This document shows positions 10,959-22,980 of a DNA stretch of 64,000 bases, piece by piece. The stretch is from Hanleya hanleyi (taxonomy: Eukaryota; Mollusca; Polyplacophora; Lepidopleurida; Hanleyidae), in NCBI GenBank assembly GCA_036873755.1, contig JAVTVY010016035.1:1-64000 (forward strand). The letters are read 5' to 3'. The stretch's first letter is position 1. Each line of letters starts with the position of its first letter. A program made the position numbers and the translations under genes. A model generated the notes under the pieces. The model made no database searches, had not been told where the DNA came from, and worked only from the letters and a program-made list of their open reading frames with translations.

Positions 10959-12434
10959 TATGGCAAGCCGTTTCAGTATTTAATCGGTTATTCCACATAT
11001 GTTGAAAACTTTTGCACATATGTACAAAAGAATTCCACATATGTGTAAAAAACAGTTTTTAGACATATGTGCAAAAGTTTTACACATATGTTGAAAAGTT
11101 TTACACATATGTTGAAAAGTTTTACACATATGTTGAAAAGTTTTACACATATGTAAAATAAATTAACTATTTCACATATGTTGAAAAGTTTTATACATAT
11201 GTGCAAAACTTTTACACATATGTCAAATAAAGTGTTTTTCCACATATGTGCAAAGGTTTTGTACATATGTTAAATAAATTCCAGGAGAGTTAATGGAAAG
11301 GAAATGGACTGCTCCCTGTGGTATAATTTTCGTGAATGTTTGTTATCTAACAACCATTTCAAAATGGCGCTGTCCCTTCGGGGTTTGTTTTTCGTCTCTC
11401 CGACTATGCGAGACATGTGTAACTACAGTGAGGACACGGAAGCTTATAATAACAATACTATATTATCTTATATTCAAGGTCCATGCATGATCATCGTCCC
11501 AAAACGCACCTCTACTCTTGTAGCTAACGCAGATTGTACAAACTGCGGTATAGCACAGGGGCATGTTGCAGGTCAGTTATTAATTATGATATTAATATTC
11601 TTATATACTCTCATCCTACTCCATAAATATGAGTACGAGGAGAGTATATATGAAAATTAAGATCCTAAATTATTAACTGACCAACAACACGCCCCTGTTT
11701 TTGGTAGCTATATGTGGCACAGAGTATGCAAGCTTCAAACGAAAGAGGAGAGCGGGGCTCGGGTTGGAACAAAGCCTGAATTAACAAGACATCTGGCATA
11801 CAGGATCGACATACGGTAGTGTAAGAGTAATCAGCTAGGTCACAGATAAATAAACACACGAACTCAAGTCTCTTACAGCCATTTCAAGGTGAACCTTACT
11901 GAATATGTTATCATTGTGGAAAGATTGTTCCTTTGTTTGCAGGAGGAAAAGGCGCCAAAATGATACAAGGGAGCAGTCGATGCCTACGGCAGATGTCGCA
12001 GCTTTGAGACATATGTGGAAAAGTTTTGCACATATGTGAAATAAAATAACTATTTCACTTATGTTGAAAAGTTTTATACATCTGTGTAAAACTTTTAGAC
12101 ATATGTGTAGAATCCTTTTTTTCAACATATGTCGAAAACTTTTAGACATATGTGTAAAACTTTTAGACATATGTGTAAAAGTTTTAGACATATGTTGAAA
12201 AGTATTACACATATGTTAAATAAATTAACTATTCCACATATGTTGAAAACTTTTGCGCATATGTCAAAAAGTTTTCAACATATGTATAAAACTTTTACAC
12301 ATATGTGGAATAAATTCGGACTTTTAGACATATGTTGAAAAGTTTGAGACATATGTGTAAAACTTTTTGACATATGTGTAAAAGTTTTCAACATATGTGG
12401 AATAACCGATTAAATACTGAAACGGCTTGCCATA
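10959..12434. mobile_element. Complete inner foldback element with 6-bp target duplication
   Basis: Runs from TATGGCAAGCC to its complement at 12,434, with repeat arms at about 10,990-11,272 and 12,004-12,420 around a core. GCCCCT precedes it (10,953-10,958) and follows it (12,435-12,440). Another core copy (about 13,195-13,215, opposite strand) shows the uninterrupted site with a single copy, so the insertion and duplication are directly documented. The host of this insertion is itself a copy of the family. Confidence 0.85.
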
Positions 12435-14474
12435 GCCCCTGTGCTATACCGCAGTTTGTACGATCTGCGTTAGCTACAGGAGTAGAGGTGCGTTTAAGGA
12501 AGATAGTCATGTATGGACCTTGAATCTAAGATAATATAGTACTATTATTATTGTTATAAACTTCCGTGTCCTCACTGTAGTTTCACATGTCTCGCATAGT
12601 CGGAGAGACGAAAAATAAACCCCGAAGGGACAGCGCCATTTTGAAATGGTCGTTAGATAAGAAACATTCACGAGAGATTATACCACAGGGAGCAGTCCAT
12701 TTCCTTTCCATTAACTCTCCTGGAATTTATTTAACATATGTACAAAACTTTTGCACATATGTGGAAAAACACTTTATTTGACATATGTGTAAAAGTTTTG
12801 CACATATGTATAAAACTTTTCAACATATGTGAAATAGTTAATTTATTTTACATATGTGTAAAACTTTTCCACATATGTGTAAAACTTTTCCACATATGTG
12901 TAAAACTTTTCAACATATGTGTAAAACTTTTCAACATATGTGTAAAACTTTTGCACATATGTCTAAAAACTGTTTTTTACACATATGTGGAATTCTTTTG
13001 TACATATGTGCAAAAGTTTTCAACATATGTGGAATACTCGATTAAATACTGAAACGGCTTGCCATAACAGTGAGGACACGGAAGCTTATAATAATAATAT
13101 TAGTACATTATTATCTTAGATTCAAGGTCCATACATACATGACGATCTTCCTTAAACGCACCTCTACTCCTGTAGCTAACGCAGGTCGTACAAACTGCGG
13201 TATAGCACAGGGGCTGGTTGTTGGTCAGTTATTAATTATGATATTAAATTCTGATATACTCTCATCCTACTCCATAAATATGAGTACGAGATGAGTATAT
13301 ATGAAAAGTAAGATCCTAAATTATTACCAACAACAAGCCCCTGTGTGCGGTAGCTAAATGTGGTACACTAGAGTACGGTGGTTCCATGCAAACGAACGAG
13401 GATAGCGGGGCTGGGGTAGGAACAAAGCCTGAATTAACAAGACATTTGACATACAGGGTCGAAATACGGTAGTGTAGGAGTAATCAGCTGGGTCACAGAT
13501 AAATAAACACACGAACTAAAGTCTCTTACAGTCACTTCAAGGTCAACCTTACTGAATATGTTATCATTGTGGAAAGATTGTTCTTTGTTTGAGGGAGGAA
13601 AAGGCGCCAAAATGATACCAGGGAGCAGTCCATGCCTACGGCAGAGTTTTGCACATATGTGAAATAAAATAACTATTTCACCTATGTTGAAAAGTTTTAT
13701 ACATATGTGTAAAAGTTTTAGACATATGTGCAAAAACCTTTTTTTCAACATATGTCGAAAACTTTTAGACATATGTGTAAAAGTTTCAGACATATGTGTA
13801 AAAGTTTTACACATATGTTGAAAAGTTTTACACATATGTTAAACAAATTAACTATTCCACATATGTTGAAAACTTTTGCACATATGTCAAAAACTTTTCA
13901 ACATATGTATAAAACTTTTCAACATATGTCTAAAAGTGCGAATTTATTCCACATATGTGTAATACATATACATATGTTGAAAACTTTTTGACATATGTGC
14001 AAAAGTTTTCAACATATGTGGAATAGTTAATTTATTTAACATATGTGTAAAACTTTTCAACATATGTGTAAAAATATTTTACACATATGTCTAAAAGTTT
14101 TACACATATGTCTAAAAGTTTTCGAGATATGTTGAAAAAAAGGTTTTTACACATATGTTTAAAACTTTAACACATATGTATAAAACTTTTCAATATAAGT
14201 GAAATAGTTATTTTATTTCACATATGTGCAAAACTTTTCCACATATGTATAAAAGTTGCAACATCTGCCGTAGGCATCGACTTCTCCCTGTATCATTTTG
14301 GCGCCTTTTCCTCCTGCAAACAAAGGAACAATCTTTCCACAATGATAACATATTCAGTAAGGTTTACCTTGAAATGGCTGTAAGAGACTTGAGTTTGTGT
14401 GTTTATTTATCTGTGACCTAGCTGATTACTCTTACACTACCGTATTTCGATCCTGTATGTCAGATGTCTTGTTA

Positions 14475-16489
14475 ATTGCAAGCCGTTTCGGTATTTAATC
14501 GGTTTTTCCACATATGTTGAAAAGTTTTGCACATATGTACAAAAGAATTCCACATATGTGTAAAAAACAGTTTTTAGACATATGTGCAAATGTTTTAAAC
14601 ATATGTTGAAAAGTTTTACACATATGTTGAAAAGTTTTAAACATATGTGGAAAAGTTTTACACATATGTAAAATAAATTAACTATTTCACATATGTTGAA
14701 AAGTTTTATACATATGTGGAAACGTTTTAAACATATGTGCAAAACTTTTCAACATATGTCAAATAAACTGTTTTTCCACGTATGTGCAAAAGTTTTGTAC
14801 ATATGTTAAATAAATGTCAGGAGTGTTAATGGAAAGAAAATGGGCTGCTCCCTGTAGTATAATCTCTAGTGAATGTTTGCTATCTAACGACCGTTTCAAA
14901 ATGACGCTGTCCCTTCGGGGTTTGTTTTTCGTCTCTCCGGCAATGTGAGAAATGTGGAACTACAGTGAGGACACGGAAGCTTATAATAATAATAATAATA
15001 ATAATAACAGTACTATATTATTGTAAATTCAAGGTTCATACATGACCATCTTCCCTAAGCGAACCTGTACTCCTGTAGCTAACGAAGATCGTACAAACTG
15101 CGGTAGCACAGGGGCTTGTTGTTGGTCAGTTATTAATTATGATAATAATATTCATATATACTCTCCTCCTACTCCATTATAACGGAGTAGGAAGAGAGTA
15201 TATACGAATATTAACCCTATCTGGCCTGGGCTTTTTGGGACGTGTCGTGGCCTGGGAGAGATTTCGCCCCCCCCCCCCCTAATTATTTTTCTTAGCCCTC
15301 GAGCTAGGGGGGCTGAAACTTACCACACTATACCCTTGGGTCAAGCTCTACCAGAAAATGTAAAAAAAGCCAAGATGGCCGCTTTGATGACGTCACAGTG
15401 ACGTCATTTTCAAAAACGGCATTTTTGTTTATACAATTTCTCCACAAAAACAGCATGATAAATTAGTAAATATTAATGTGATGTGAAATAAAATAGTTTT
15501 TGCTCACTTTTCGTGGCAGAAAAGCAGAAAGTTTGAAGAAATATGACAAAAACATCACTTTTCTGGGACCTCACTTGGCCACCATCTTGAATTTACCCAT
15601 GATCCTCTCCTCGGGGGTCATGCAAATAGGCTAAAAATGACCCCAATATGATAAACTATGAAGTCACAGAGTTTCAGCTCTCTATTTTTTGTCGTTGTCG
15701 CCCCCCCCCCCACCCAGGCCAGGTAGGGTTAATATCCTAATTAATAACTATCCAACAAACAAGCCCCTGTGTGCGGTAGCTATAGGTGGTATAGAGTACG
15801 GTGGGTTCGTGCAAACTTGAAATGAAAGAGGAGAGCGGGGAGGGGTAGGAACAAAGCTTGAATTAACAACGCATTGATCTCGCATACAGGATCGAAATAC
15901 GGCAGTGTAGGAGTAATCAGCTAGGTCACAGATAAACAGACACACTCTTATAGCCATTTTAAGGTCAACCTTACTGAACCATGTTATCACTGTGGACAGG
16001 TTGTTCCTTTGTTTACAGGTGGAAAAGGCGCCAAAACGATACCAGGGAGCAGTCGATGCCTACGACAGAAGTCGCAACTTTTAGACATATGTGGAAAAGT
16101 TTTGCACATATGTGAAATAAATTAACTATTTCACTTATGTTGAAAAGTTTTAGACATATGTGTAAAAAACTGTTTTTCTACATATCTCGAAAACTTTTAG
16201 ACATATGTGTAAAAGTTTTAGACATATGTGTAAAAGTTTTAGACATATGTTGAAAAGTTTTGCACATATGTTAAATAAATTAACTATTCCACATATGTCG
16301 AAAACTTTTGCACATATGTCAAAAAGTTTTCAACATATGTATAAAACTTTTACACATATGTGGAATAAATCCGCACTTTCAGACATATGTTGAAAAGTTT
16401 TACACATATGTTGAAAACTTTTTGACATATGTGCAAAAGTTTTCAACATATGTGGAAAAACCGATTAAATACTGAAACGGCTTGCCATA
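14475..16489. mobile_element. Foldback element carrying a piggyBac-type MITE
   Basis: The left end is worn (GCAAGCCGTTTCGG); the right end finishes CTTGCCATA at 16,489. Arms lie at about 14,508-14,813 and 16,078-16,470. The core is expanded by the 514-bp MITE at 15,215-15,728 and has a small AAT microsatellite at about 14,984-15,006. Confidence 0.75.
15215..15728. mobile_element. piggyBac-type MITE (514 bp, TTAA target)
   Basis: Begins CCCTATCTGGCCTGGG and ends with the near-perfect complement (one mismatch in 16). It is flanked by TTAA at 15,211-15,214 and 15,729-15,732. Related core copies (near 11,655 and 13,305) show the same sequence without the insertion. TTAA duplication and CCC termini are the piggyBac signature. 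Inside are C-runs near both ends and no open frame. Confidence 0.9.
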
Positions 16490-16779
16490 ATATGGAGCTG
16501 TCCATTTCCTTTCCATTAACTCTCCTGGCATTTATTTAACATATGTACAAAAGTTTTGCACATATGTGGAAAAACACTTCATTTGACATATGTGGAAAGT
16601 TTTGCACATATGTATAAAACTTTTCAACATATGTGTAACACTTTTCAACATATGTGTAAAACTTTTGCACATATGTCTAAAAACTGTTTTTTACACATAT
16701 GTGGAATTCTTTTGTACATATGTGCAAAAGTTTTCAACATAGGTGGAATAACCGATTAAATACTGAAACGGCTTGTCAT

Positions 16780-17310
16780 AGGAAACACTGGTGAGAAATC
16801 TCATTGAAATTGGTTTCCCAGGAAATAAGGCAAATTTTGGCTACATTCGGAGTACATTTCGAAGGAAGAAGAATATATACTTTCAAGAAAATATACACTT
16901 TTAGACGGGTTTTCTGGGGCAATGAGCGGTCCACTGTGGACTGCGGTGTACAGTCAGTTGCCCTTCTGACATTTGCCCTTCGGATATTTGCCCTTCTGAC
17001 CCTTTGCCCTTCATGTTAATTTTCCCTTTCACCCATTTGCCCACACTACACATGGTATATGGGAAACTGAAAAAAAAAGAAATTAAAGCACTAAAAACAT
17101 ACATCTGGTAGCATCTGACGATATTCTTCTGCTTTGTGGCATTTTTTACTCGGCTCTTTCATCTGATACTTCAAAGACCAATTAAAATTTCTTAATGAAA
17201 GAAAAAAAATGTTTATTGTTTATAAATTATATGCATTTTATATTTCAGTTTACTTTCAGAAAAAATGAACGTGTTGTGTGGATGAAGTAAACATTAAGAC
17301 CGAACTTGAA
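16780..17310. other. No gene recognised; TTGCCCTTC short repeat
   Basis: Unique-looking DNA between the foldback cluster and element II. Four tandem-like copies of TTTGCCCTTCTGAC variants lie at about 16,958-17,018. The rest is AT-rich and without recognisable coding sequence. Confidence 0.5.
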
Positions 17311-17316
17311 TATATC

Positions 17317-18478
17317 AGTAGTATATAGGGTTGATTAAACCGCTCATTGACCTCAAGAATTTGCATATTGGGGAGGTCACGGGGAGGTCACTGAGGTCAA
17401 GGTCACTATAGTTCCGGCAGAATGACCAAAAAGCTACCTCCAACACAGGAGAGTTCCAATTGTTGCAGGGAATTTATTCATCCGTGGTGATGCGGTCTGG
17501 TGGTGGTGATGCGGTCGCGGGAAAAAGCTTCCGCGGAGAAAAAGTAGTCCCCAGACTTCAAATACCCTGCATGGTCCGATTGGGTCGAGTGAGGTATCAA
17601 AGTGAAGCATTCGTGAAGGGGCATCCAGTCATGGGTGGGTGTATGTAAAATTAGGATTTTTTCCCAAAACTATAAAAAGCGGAACACGGACTTTAACCCT
17701 AAAATAGGGGAAAACACCTATCAACCCTAGCCAAAAGGACTAATATCGGTCCCCGGGCTTATTGGGACCTGCCTATCAAGTCAATGGGGTGGGTGCATGT
17801 AAAATTAGGATTTTCCCCCCAAACTTTAAAAAGCGGAACACGGACTTTACCCCTAAAATAGGGGAAAACCCCTATCAACCCTAGCCAAAAGGGCTAATAT
17901 CGGTCCCCGGGCTTATCGGGGCCTGCCTATCAAGTCAATGGGTTGGGTGCATGTAAAATTAGGATTTTTTCCGAAACTATAAAAAGCGGAACACGGACTT
18001 TACCCCTACAATAGGGGTCTGTATTATACAATATAAGGGAAAATGCCTGTATGGGATATGGGGATGGTCAATTTTTTTCGTGGGCTTTACTATGGCCTGT
18101 GGGGCCTCGTTTTTCTCGTCTCGCCAAGAAAATGACAATGAAAAGGGTCCCGGAGCGAATCGGTGAAATTTTTGGGAAAAGTCACCGAGGTCTGTATATA
18201 GGCTCATACTGGCTATATGGGGGGGGGGAGGGGTGGTCAACCATGCAGCGTATTTGAGGTCTGGGGACTACTTTTTCTCCGCGGAAGCTTTGTCCCGCGA
18301 CCGCATCACCGCGGATGAATACATTTCCTGCAACAATTGGAACTCTTCTGTGTTGAAGGTAGCTTTTTGGTCATTCTACCGGAACTATAGTGACCTTGAC
18401 CTCTGTGACCTCCCCGTGACCTCCCCAATATGCAATTTTTTTTAGGGCAATGAGCGGTTTAATCAACCCTATACTACT
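17317..18478. mobile_element. Non-autonomous Polinton-like element II (1.16 kb)
   Basis: Starts AGTAGTATATAGGGTTGATT and ends with its complement (the left end has an extra TA). The inverted repeats are about 230-270 bp, with GGTTGATTAAACCGCTCATTG, GGGGAGGTCACGGGGAGGTC and GGAACTCTCCTGTG-like segments on both sides. Flanks are TATATC (17,311-17,316) and TATATT (18,479-18,484), a 6-bp duplication with one mismatch. It has a subterminal unit shared with element I (about 17,570-17,640) and three copies of a 153-bp tandem repeat. No gene. Confidence 0.8.
17633..18016. repeat. 153-bp tandem repeat, 2.5 copies
   Basis: Units start at about 17,633, 17,786 and 17,939. Each reads GGGTGGGTGNATGTAAAATTAGG followed by AAAAAGCGGAACACGGACTT. 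It forms the centre of element II. Confidence 0.85.
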
Positions 18479-18479
18479 T

Positions 18480-19090
18480 ATATTCGTCAGAAGTTTGCTA
18501 AAGCAGTGTCCCATATATCATGTGTAGTAAGATGGATAAGAAAAACCTTAACATCTACATGCCAATGGCAGAGCATACTAACTTATATAATTCCTGTTCC
18601 TTTTTTTTTAACCAAATGGGAGATTCATATATTGAAGAAATTTCAGCCAAATGCGTAACTATTTTGGAAAGACGTATTCCTATCTTTGGCAGAATATATG
18701 AAGATATGCAGAAGTCAGGTTTGTAGTATACAGCAACCGATCGGGATGATTTCGGCTGTTCTGCAGTGAATGACAAACCTGTTCACTATGGGTGCACTCC
18801 ACACTTGCCACGGTTTCGCACAAAGTGGCAAAATTCGAAGGTCGCCTGTTTTTGACAGCATGGTAATTCTTCTTCACTTTCTACTAACTGATATCTATAG
18901 TATCACCCTGCTGGACGTCACCATATCTTCAAACGAGGATATAACAATTGTTTGCTGATCGCATCAACGCGCCACTACAGAGTTAATCGTTTCCGGAATT
19001 GAATATCTGGCAGGCCAAAATCCTCACTTTTTCGGGAAACGAAAATGATGATTCCTTTATGGCGATAACATTTTTACAAAAAACGAGTAG
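18480..19090. other. No gene recognised
   Basis: AT-rich flank. Two overlapping open frames of 60-75 codons on opposite strands lack domains and supported splice sites. Confidence 0.5.
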
Positions 19091-19093
19091 GTC

Positions 19094-19325
19094 GACCTCC
19101 TGTTTTTCCCCCTTTTTAAAATGCCCGTTGGGCGGAGAAACGTTCACATGTCTAACAAGAAAATCATTTCGTTTGTTTTCTCTGGATGGTGGGTCGAATT
19201 TGACATATTTTCGTTTTTCAGAAAAGTTAAAGAAGGTTTGAGGATTGTACGTCTTTCTTTTTCAATTTCAATAGCTCACTTGTCTCCTGGAATAATGGCA
19301 TGACTGTGCCCATTCGGAAAATATA
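19094..19325 (+). repeat. 232-bp direct repeat, copy 1
   Basis: Nearly identical to 25,300-25,545. Both run from GACCTCCTGTTTTTCCCCC to CCCATTCGGAAAATATA. Copy 2 has about 19 extra bases in the middle. Confidence 0.85.
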
Positions 19326-19329
19326 AGGA

Positions 19330-20940
19330 AATTAGGGTTACCATAATTAAGTTTATGTGAGGACCAACAAGGTCGCTTTCTTATGTTGACATGATTATAG
19401 TTTTATTGTAACTGTTGATTGTGAGTTATCGCCCTTATATTAGACTCTCCAACTTTGTAACACGAGGTCGGTGTTTCCTCGGCTAACTGGAATTTGTTTC
19501 TGGAAAATGTCAGTGATGGATTTGGTTTCTCCAGTTTGCTACAGAAATGTAGGGAACGTTACGTTTAAGTTTTTCCAGTCCCACAGATTCGGACAATCTG
19601 GGTCACGAGGTCGCGCCGAACGTGGGTGTCGTTGAACAGTCGAAATCTGGCCCCTGGCTCATGACAACCACTGAGGACCTGTTGGCCTTTCGGATCCATA
19701 CATCAAGGACCCGACTGGTGTTACGAATGTGTAATGACTACACTAGTAGACACTCTTTGCAAGATATGCTGGGATGCGTTGTTGGATGAAGCGTGGGATG
19801 TCCCCTGCATATCCGTAAACTGGGTGAGTTCGTCGGGTGGTTCACAATCAAATGGGGTCCACATTTATCATGGTTTTGTGCGAATTCAACTCACTCGTTA
19901 CTGTGTCGCAATTTATATTTAGCCTAAATTCCAGTCAATTTTATCAATGTTATTAGCTTGGATGCTAGCCCTTATACGGTTATCACTGATTATCAGCCTA
20001 TACTTGTGAATCACAAGGTGATCACATTAGTCTGAAATTATTTCCATATTTTGGTTATGTATAATGAAATTCAGTAAATAAGAAATTAATTTGTAAACAT
20101 TTGAATTTTCATAGTGTCCTATAATTGTACAATTCACCGTACTATCATTACTATTGATGCTGTTTTAGAATCAAACTGTTTGATAGAATTTATACACTCT
20201 TCAGACTTCTCCTTTTCATACTTTAAATCTCGTGTCAGAGTGTGTACTATTAATATGCTTATGGAGACTTTCATTAAAAGCTGCACCTTGATGGACCATC
20301 AATTGTTGACATAAATTCCAACGGTAAGCATGGAAAGTCATTGAACTATACTCACAGTGCTGGTGTGCACTATAAGCATGCATTATGCAACATTCCAATT
20401 CGAGCATGCACTTGAGTACATATCGGTCTATTTCTCACACTTAGTGGCCATGTTCATCATACCACTGCTTGTTAACATTGATTGATTGGGTTGATATATC
20501 AGTTGAGCGATTTGCCACAGACCCTAATACATTTGTCATAATTTTGGGAATTGACTTTTCATGATTTTTTTATTTTAATAAAATTAATCACTGCAATGTT
20601 TTTGGAAGAGAAATGGTCTTCCAGTGGAAGCAGTTAATATCATAATATACATGGTTTCTAAACCTAGGGTAGGTTGCCCATTAGCCTTTGTTCACTATTT
20701 ATAATTATGAATTGTCATGCACTTATACATGGCAAATTCGGTGCTTTGTGAGCTCTAAATCTCTATTCTTAAAATATCTGAGAGACTAATTTCAAAATCA
20801 TGGTGAGTGGCTGTGAATTTGTTAAAAACTTAGCTAAATTCAACTTACATGAAGATATTTGTGAGAATTTGCACACTTTTAAACTGAAGCACCTAAAATT
20901 TCAGAGGCATTTCTGGCATGGCATATTTTAATTGATTGCG
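19330..20940. other. No gene recognised
   Basis: AT-rich non-coding DNA. Open frames are all under 70 codons with no domain similarity that I recognise. Confidence 0.5.
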
Positions 20941-21440
20941 ATTACAGGGGAGGTTGACCCCAATTGCTAATGTACATTGTACACAGCTAATTGTAATTGC
21001 TGGGGAGGTTGACCCCATTTGTCACTATTTGTTCAAGGGGAGGTTGACCCCTTGCAGGTATGGAAATAAGGGACAGTGATCAGCAATAACTAATCAAATT
21101 TGGACACTAACCAATCCAAATTCCATAGTGATAAAACATGGATAAATATTTTGCTGATCAAATTCAAAGCTTTTAATAATGACCTCTGATCAAATTATTT
21201 TCCCTTATCTCCAACCCTGCCTTGGCCACTGTACATTGTACAACATGGCTATTTTACAGGGGAGATTGGCCCCTTGTTACCATGGTACATGGTATGATTT
21301 AGTGACTGTGATTCCTGGGAAGGTTGACCCCAGTGTAATTGCAGGGGAGGTTGACCCCATTTGTCACTATTTATTACAGGGGAGGTTGACCCCTTTTGCC
21401 ATTGCACTGTTTGAATCGATAAGACACTTGGGCACGTTGA
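20941..21440. repeat. Dispersed GGGGAGGTTGACCCC motif
   Basis: GGGGAGGTTGACCCC or close variants occur near 20,948, 21,003, 21,038, 21,257 (variant), 21,343 and 21,379, usually followed by (A/T)TTTG(T/C)CA. Degenerate forms continue to about 21,740. They look like a decayed minisatellite. Confidence 0.7.
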
Positions 21441-22329
21441 CCCAATTGTTTGTGATTTCATGTTTTAACACAATTTTGTGAAATCCTATCCTATCCTATC
21501 AAATCTAAAACTTCCTTGTGTAACCTTTTCACATATGTGAACAGGCAACCCTAGAGAATATTGTGGGTGGCCTTATATTATGATCTGATTTTTTCACAGT
21601 ATATGACATTTATCCAGTTTATATGAGGAAGACCCAATTTGTCACAGTGTTGACACAATTTGCTGCTCTTAGGTTGACCCTTATTTGTCACACTCACAGT
21701 AGTGCCACTTGTGGTTGTAAATACGGGAGGTTGACCCACTTGCTACACTCAGAGTAGTGACTCTCATTCATAGCTGTTTTAAATACAGAAGGTCCAGGGC
21801 CTGAACATACAGATTGTTTCTCAAGTGCTCTGTATATACATTGTCTAGTTACCATTTAGACATTACTGTTCAATCCTGAATTCATGAATCCAGGACATCA
21901 GGAAATGAATCGCATGCCCAGAATGTGGATACTGCGTTATATCTCTATAATTACAGATCCTGTTGTGTCTGCGGACGATTTTGGATGTTGGGAAGCCCAG
22001 GTGATTTTTTTATCCCATTCCGCTGTCCAGTCACTCCTATCCTGTTTTGGACCCTCTGCTCCATTGTATATTCATGAGATGGAGACCTATCATCGACTGG
22101 AATATCCATCATTCCTTCTTCATCAACTCCAGAATAGTCCATCAAGCTAGAGTCCTGCTGCTTTTGCTGACTTACCTGTTCTACCAAGTGGTATACATAT
22201 TGCCAACGTTAACATGGATTTTTACGAGCCAGAATTTACCAACGATTTTGTATGCTCTATCTATCATCACTCAGATACACTGTGCGTCACCGCCTACGTG
22301 TATCTCTGAAATCCAGCTGTATCACAGTG

Positions 22330-22980
22330 ACTCGAACTGAATTTACTTGGTGTATATATATTTAGTGTATGATCAGGGTCATAATACATTCTCATGAGGT
22401 CAGCATTGACTGCTCACATTTCAGTATACATGAACAAACTAAGCTTGTCAGAAAGCCAGTTATATCATCGTTATAATACATTCTGCTGCTCAGGAGGTCA
22501 GCATTGACTGCTCACAATTCAGTAGACATGAACATACAACTGGTCAGAAATCCAGCTATAGCATACTGACTTGAACTGAATTTACTTGGTGACTGTTTAT
22601 ATTTAGTGTGCGATCATGGCCATAATACATTCTACTTCTCATGAGGTCAGCATTGACTGCTCATCAATTCAGTATACATGAACATACAAAGCTTGTCAAA
22701 AATCCAGTTATATCATAGTGACTTGAACTGAATTTACTTGGTGTATATATTTAGTGTGTGATTATGGTCATAATACATTCTATTTCTCATGAGGTCAACA
22801 TTGACTGCTCACATTTCAGTATAGATAAACATTAAGCTTGTCAGAAATCCAGCTATACCAGGCATAGTGACTTGAACTGAATTTACTTTGTGTATATATT
22901 TAGTGTATGGTCGTAATACATTCTACTTTTCAGGAGGCCCGCATTGACTGCTCTAATTTAAGTACATATAATTGACTTGT
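22330..22980. repeat. ~150-bp tandem repeat, about four copies
   Basis: TTGAACTGAATTTACTTGGTG recurs near 22,335, 22,573, 22,724 and 22,873. It is followed each time by TATATTTAGTGTNTGATC, CATAATACATTCT and GAGGTCAGCATTGACTGCTC. The first interval holds an extra partial unit. Confidence 0.8.

Larger units (their letters stand above)
9461..16779. mobile_element. Cluster of nested foldback elements
   Basis: About 7.3 kb built from copies of one family. Each end begins TATGGCAAGCCGTTTCAGTA followed by TTTAATCGGTTATTCC. Long arms of 21-bp repeats follow, then a non-repetitive core. Plus-oriented ends start near 9461, 10,090, 10,959 and 14,475 (worn); minus-oriented ends finish near 12,434, 13,065, 16,489 and 16,779. 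Core copies lie at about 9857-10,089, 10,526-10,958, 11,275-12,003, 12,435-12,730, 13,066-13,645, 14,256-14,474 and 14,815-16,075. Long inverted repeats made of tandem subrepeats are typical of foldback elements (Drosophila FB, sea urchin TU). No transposase gene is visible. Confidence 0.8.

Noticed and set aside
9501..14742. Open frames reading H-M-C-K-T-F or H-I-C-x-K-L-F repeats on both strands
   Set aside because: They come from a 21-bp non-coding repeat whose length is a multiple of three; frames exist on both strands and in several registers, with no start, codon bias or domain.
9461..16779. CRISPR-like appearance of regularly spaced repeats
   Set aside because: The spacers are themselves repetitive and palindromic, the DNA is eukaryotic, and no cas gene is present.
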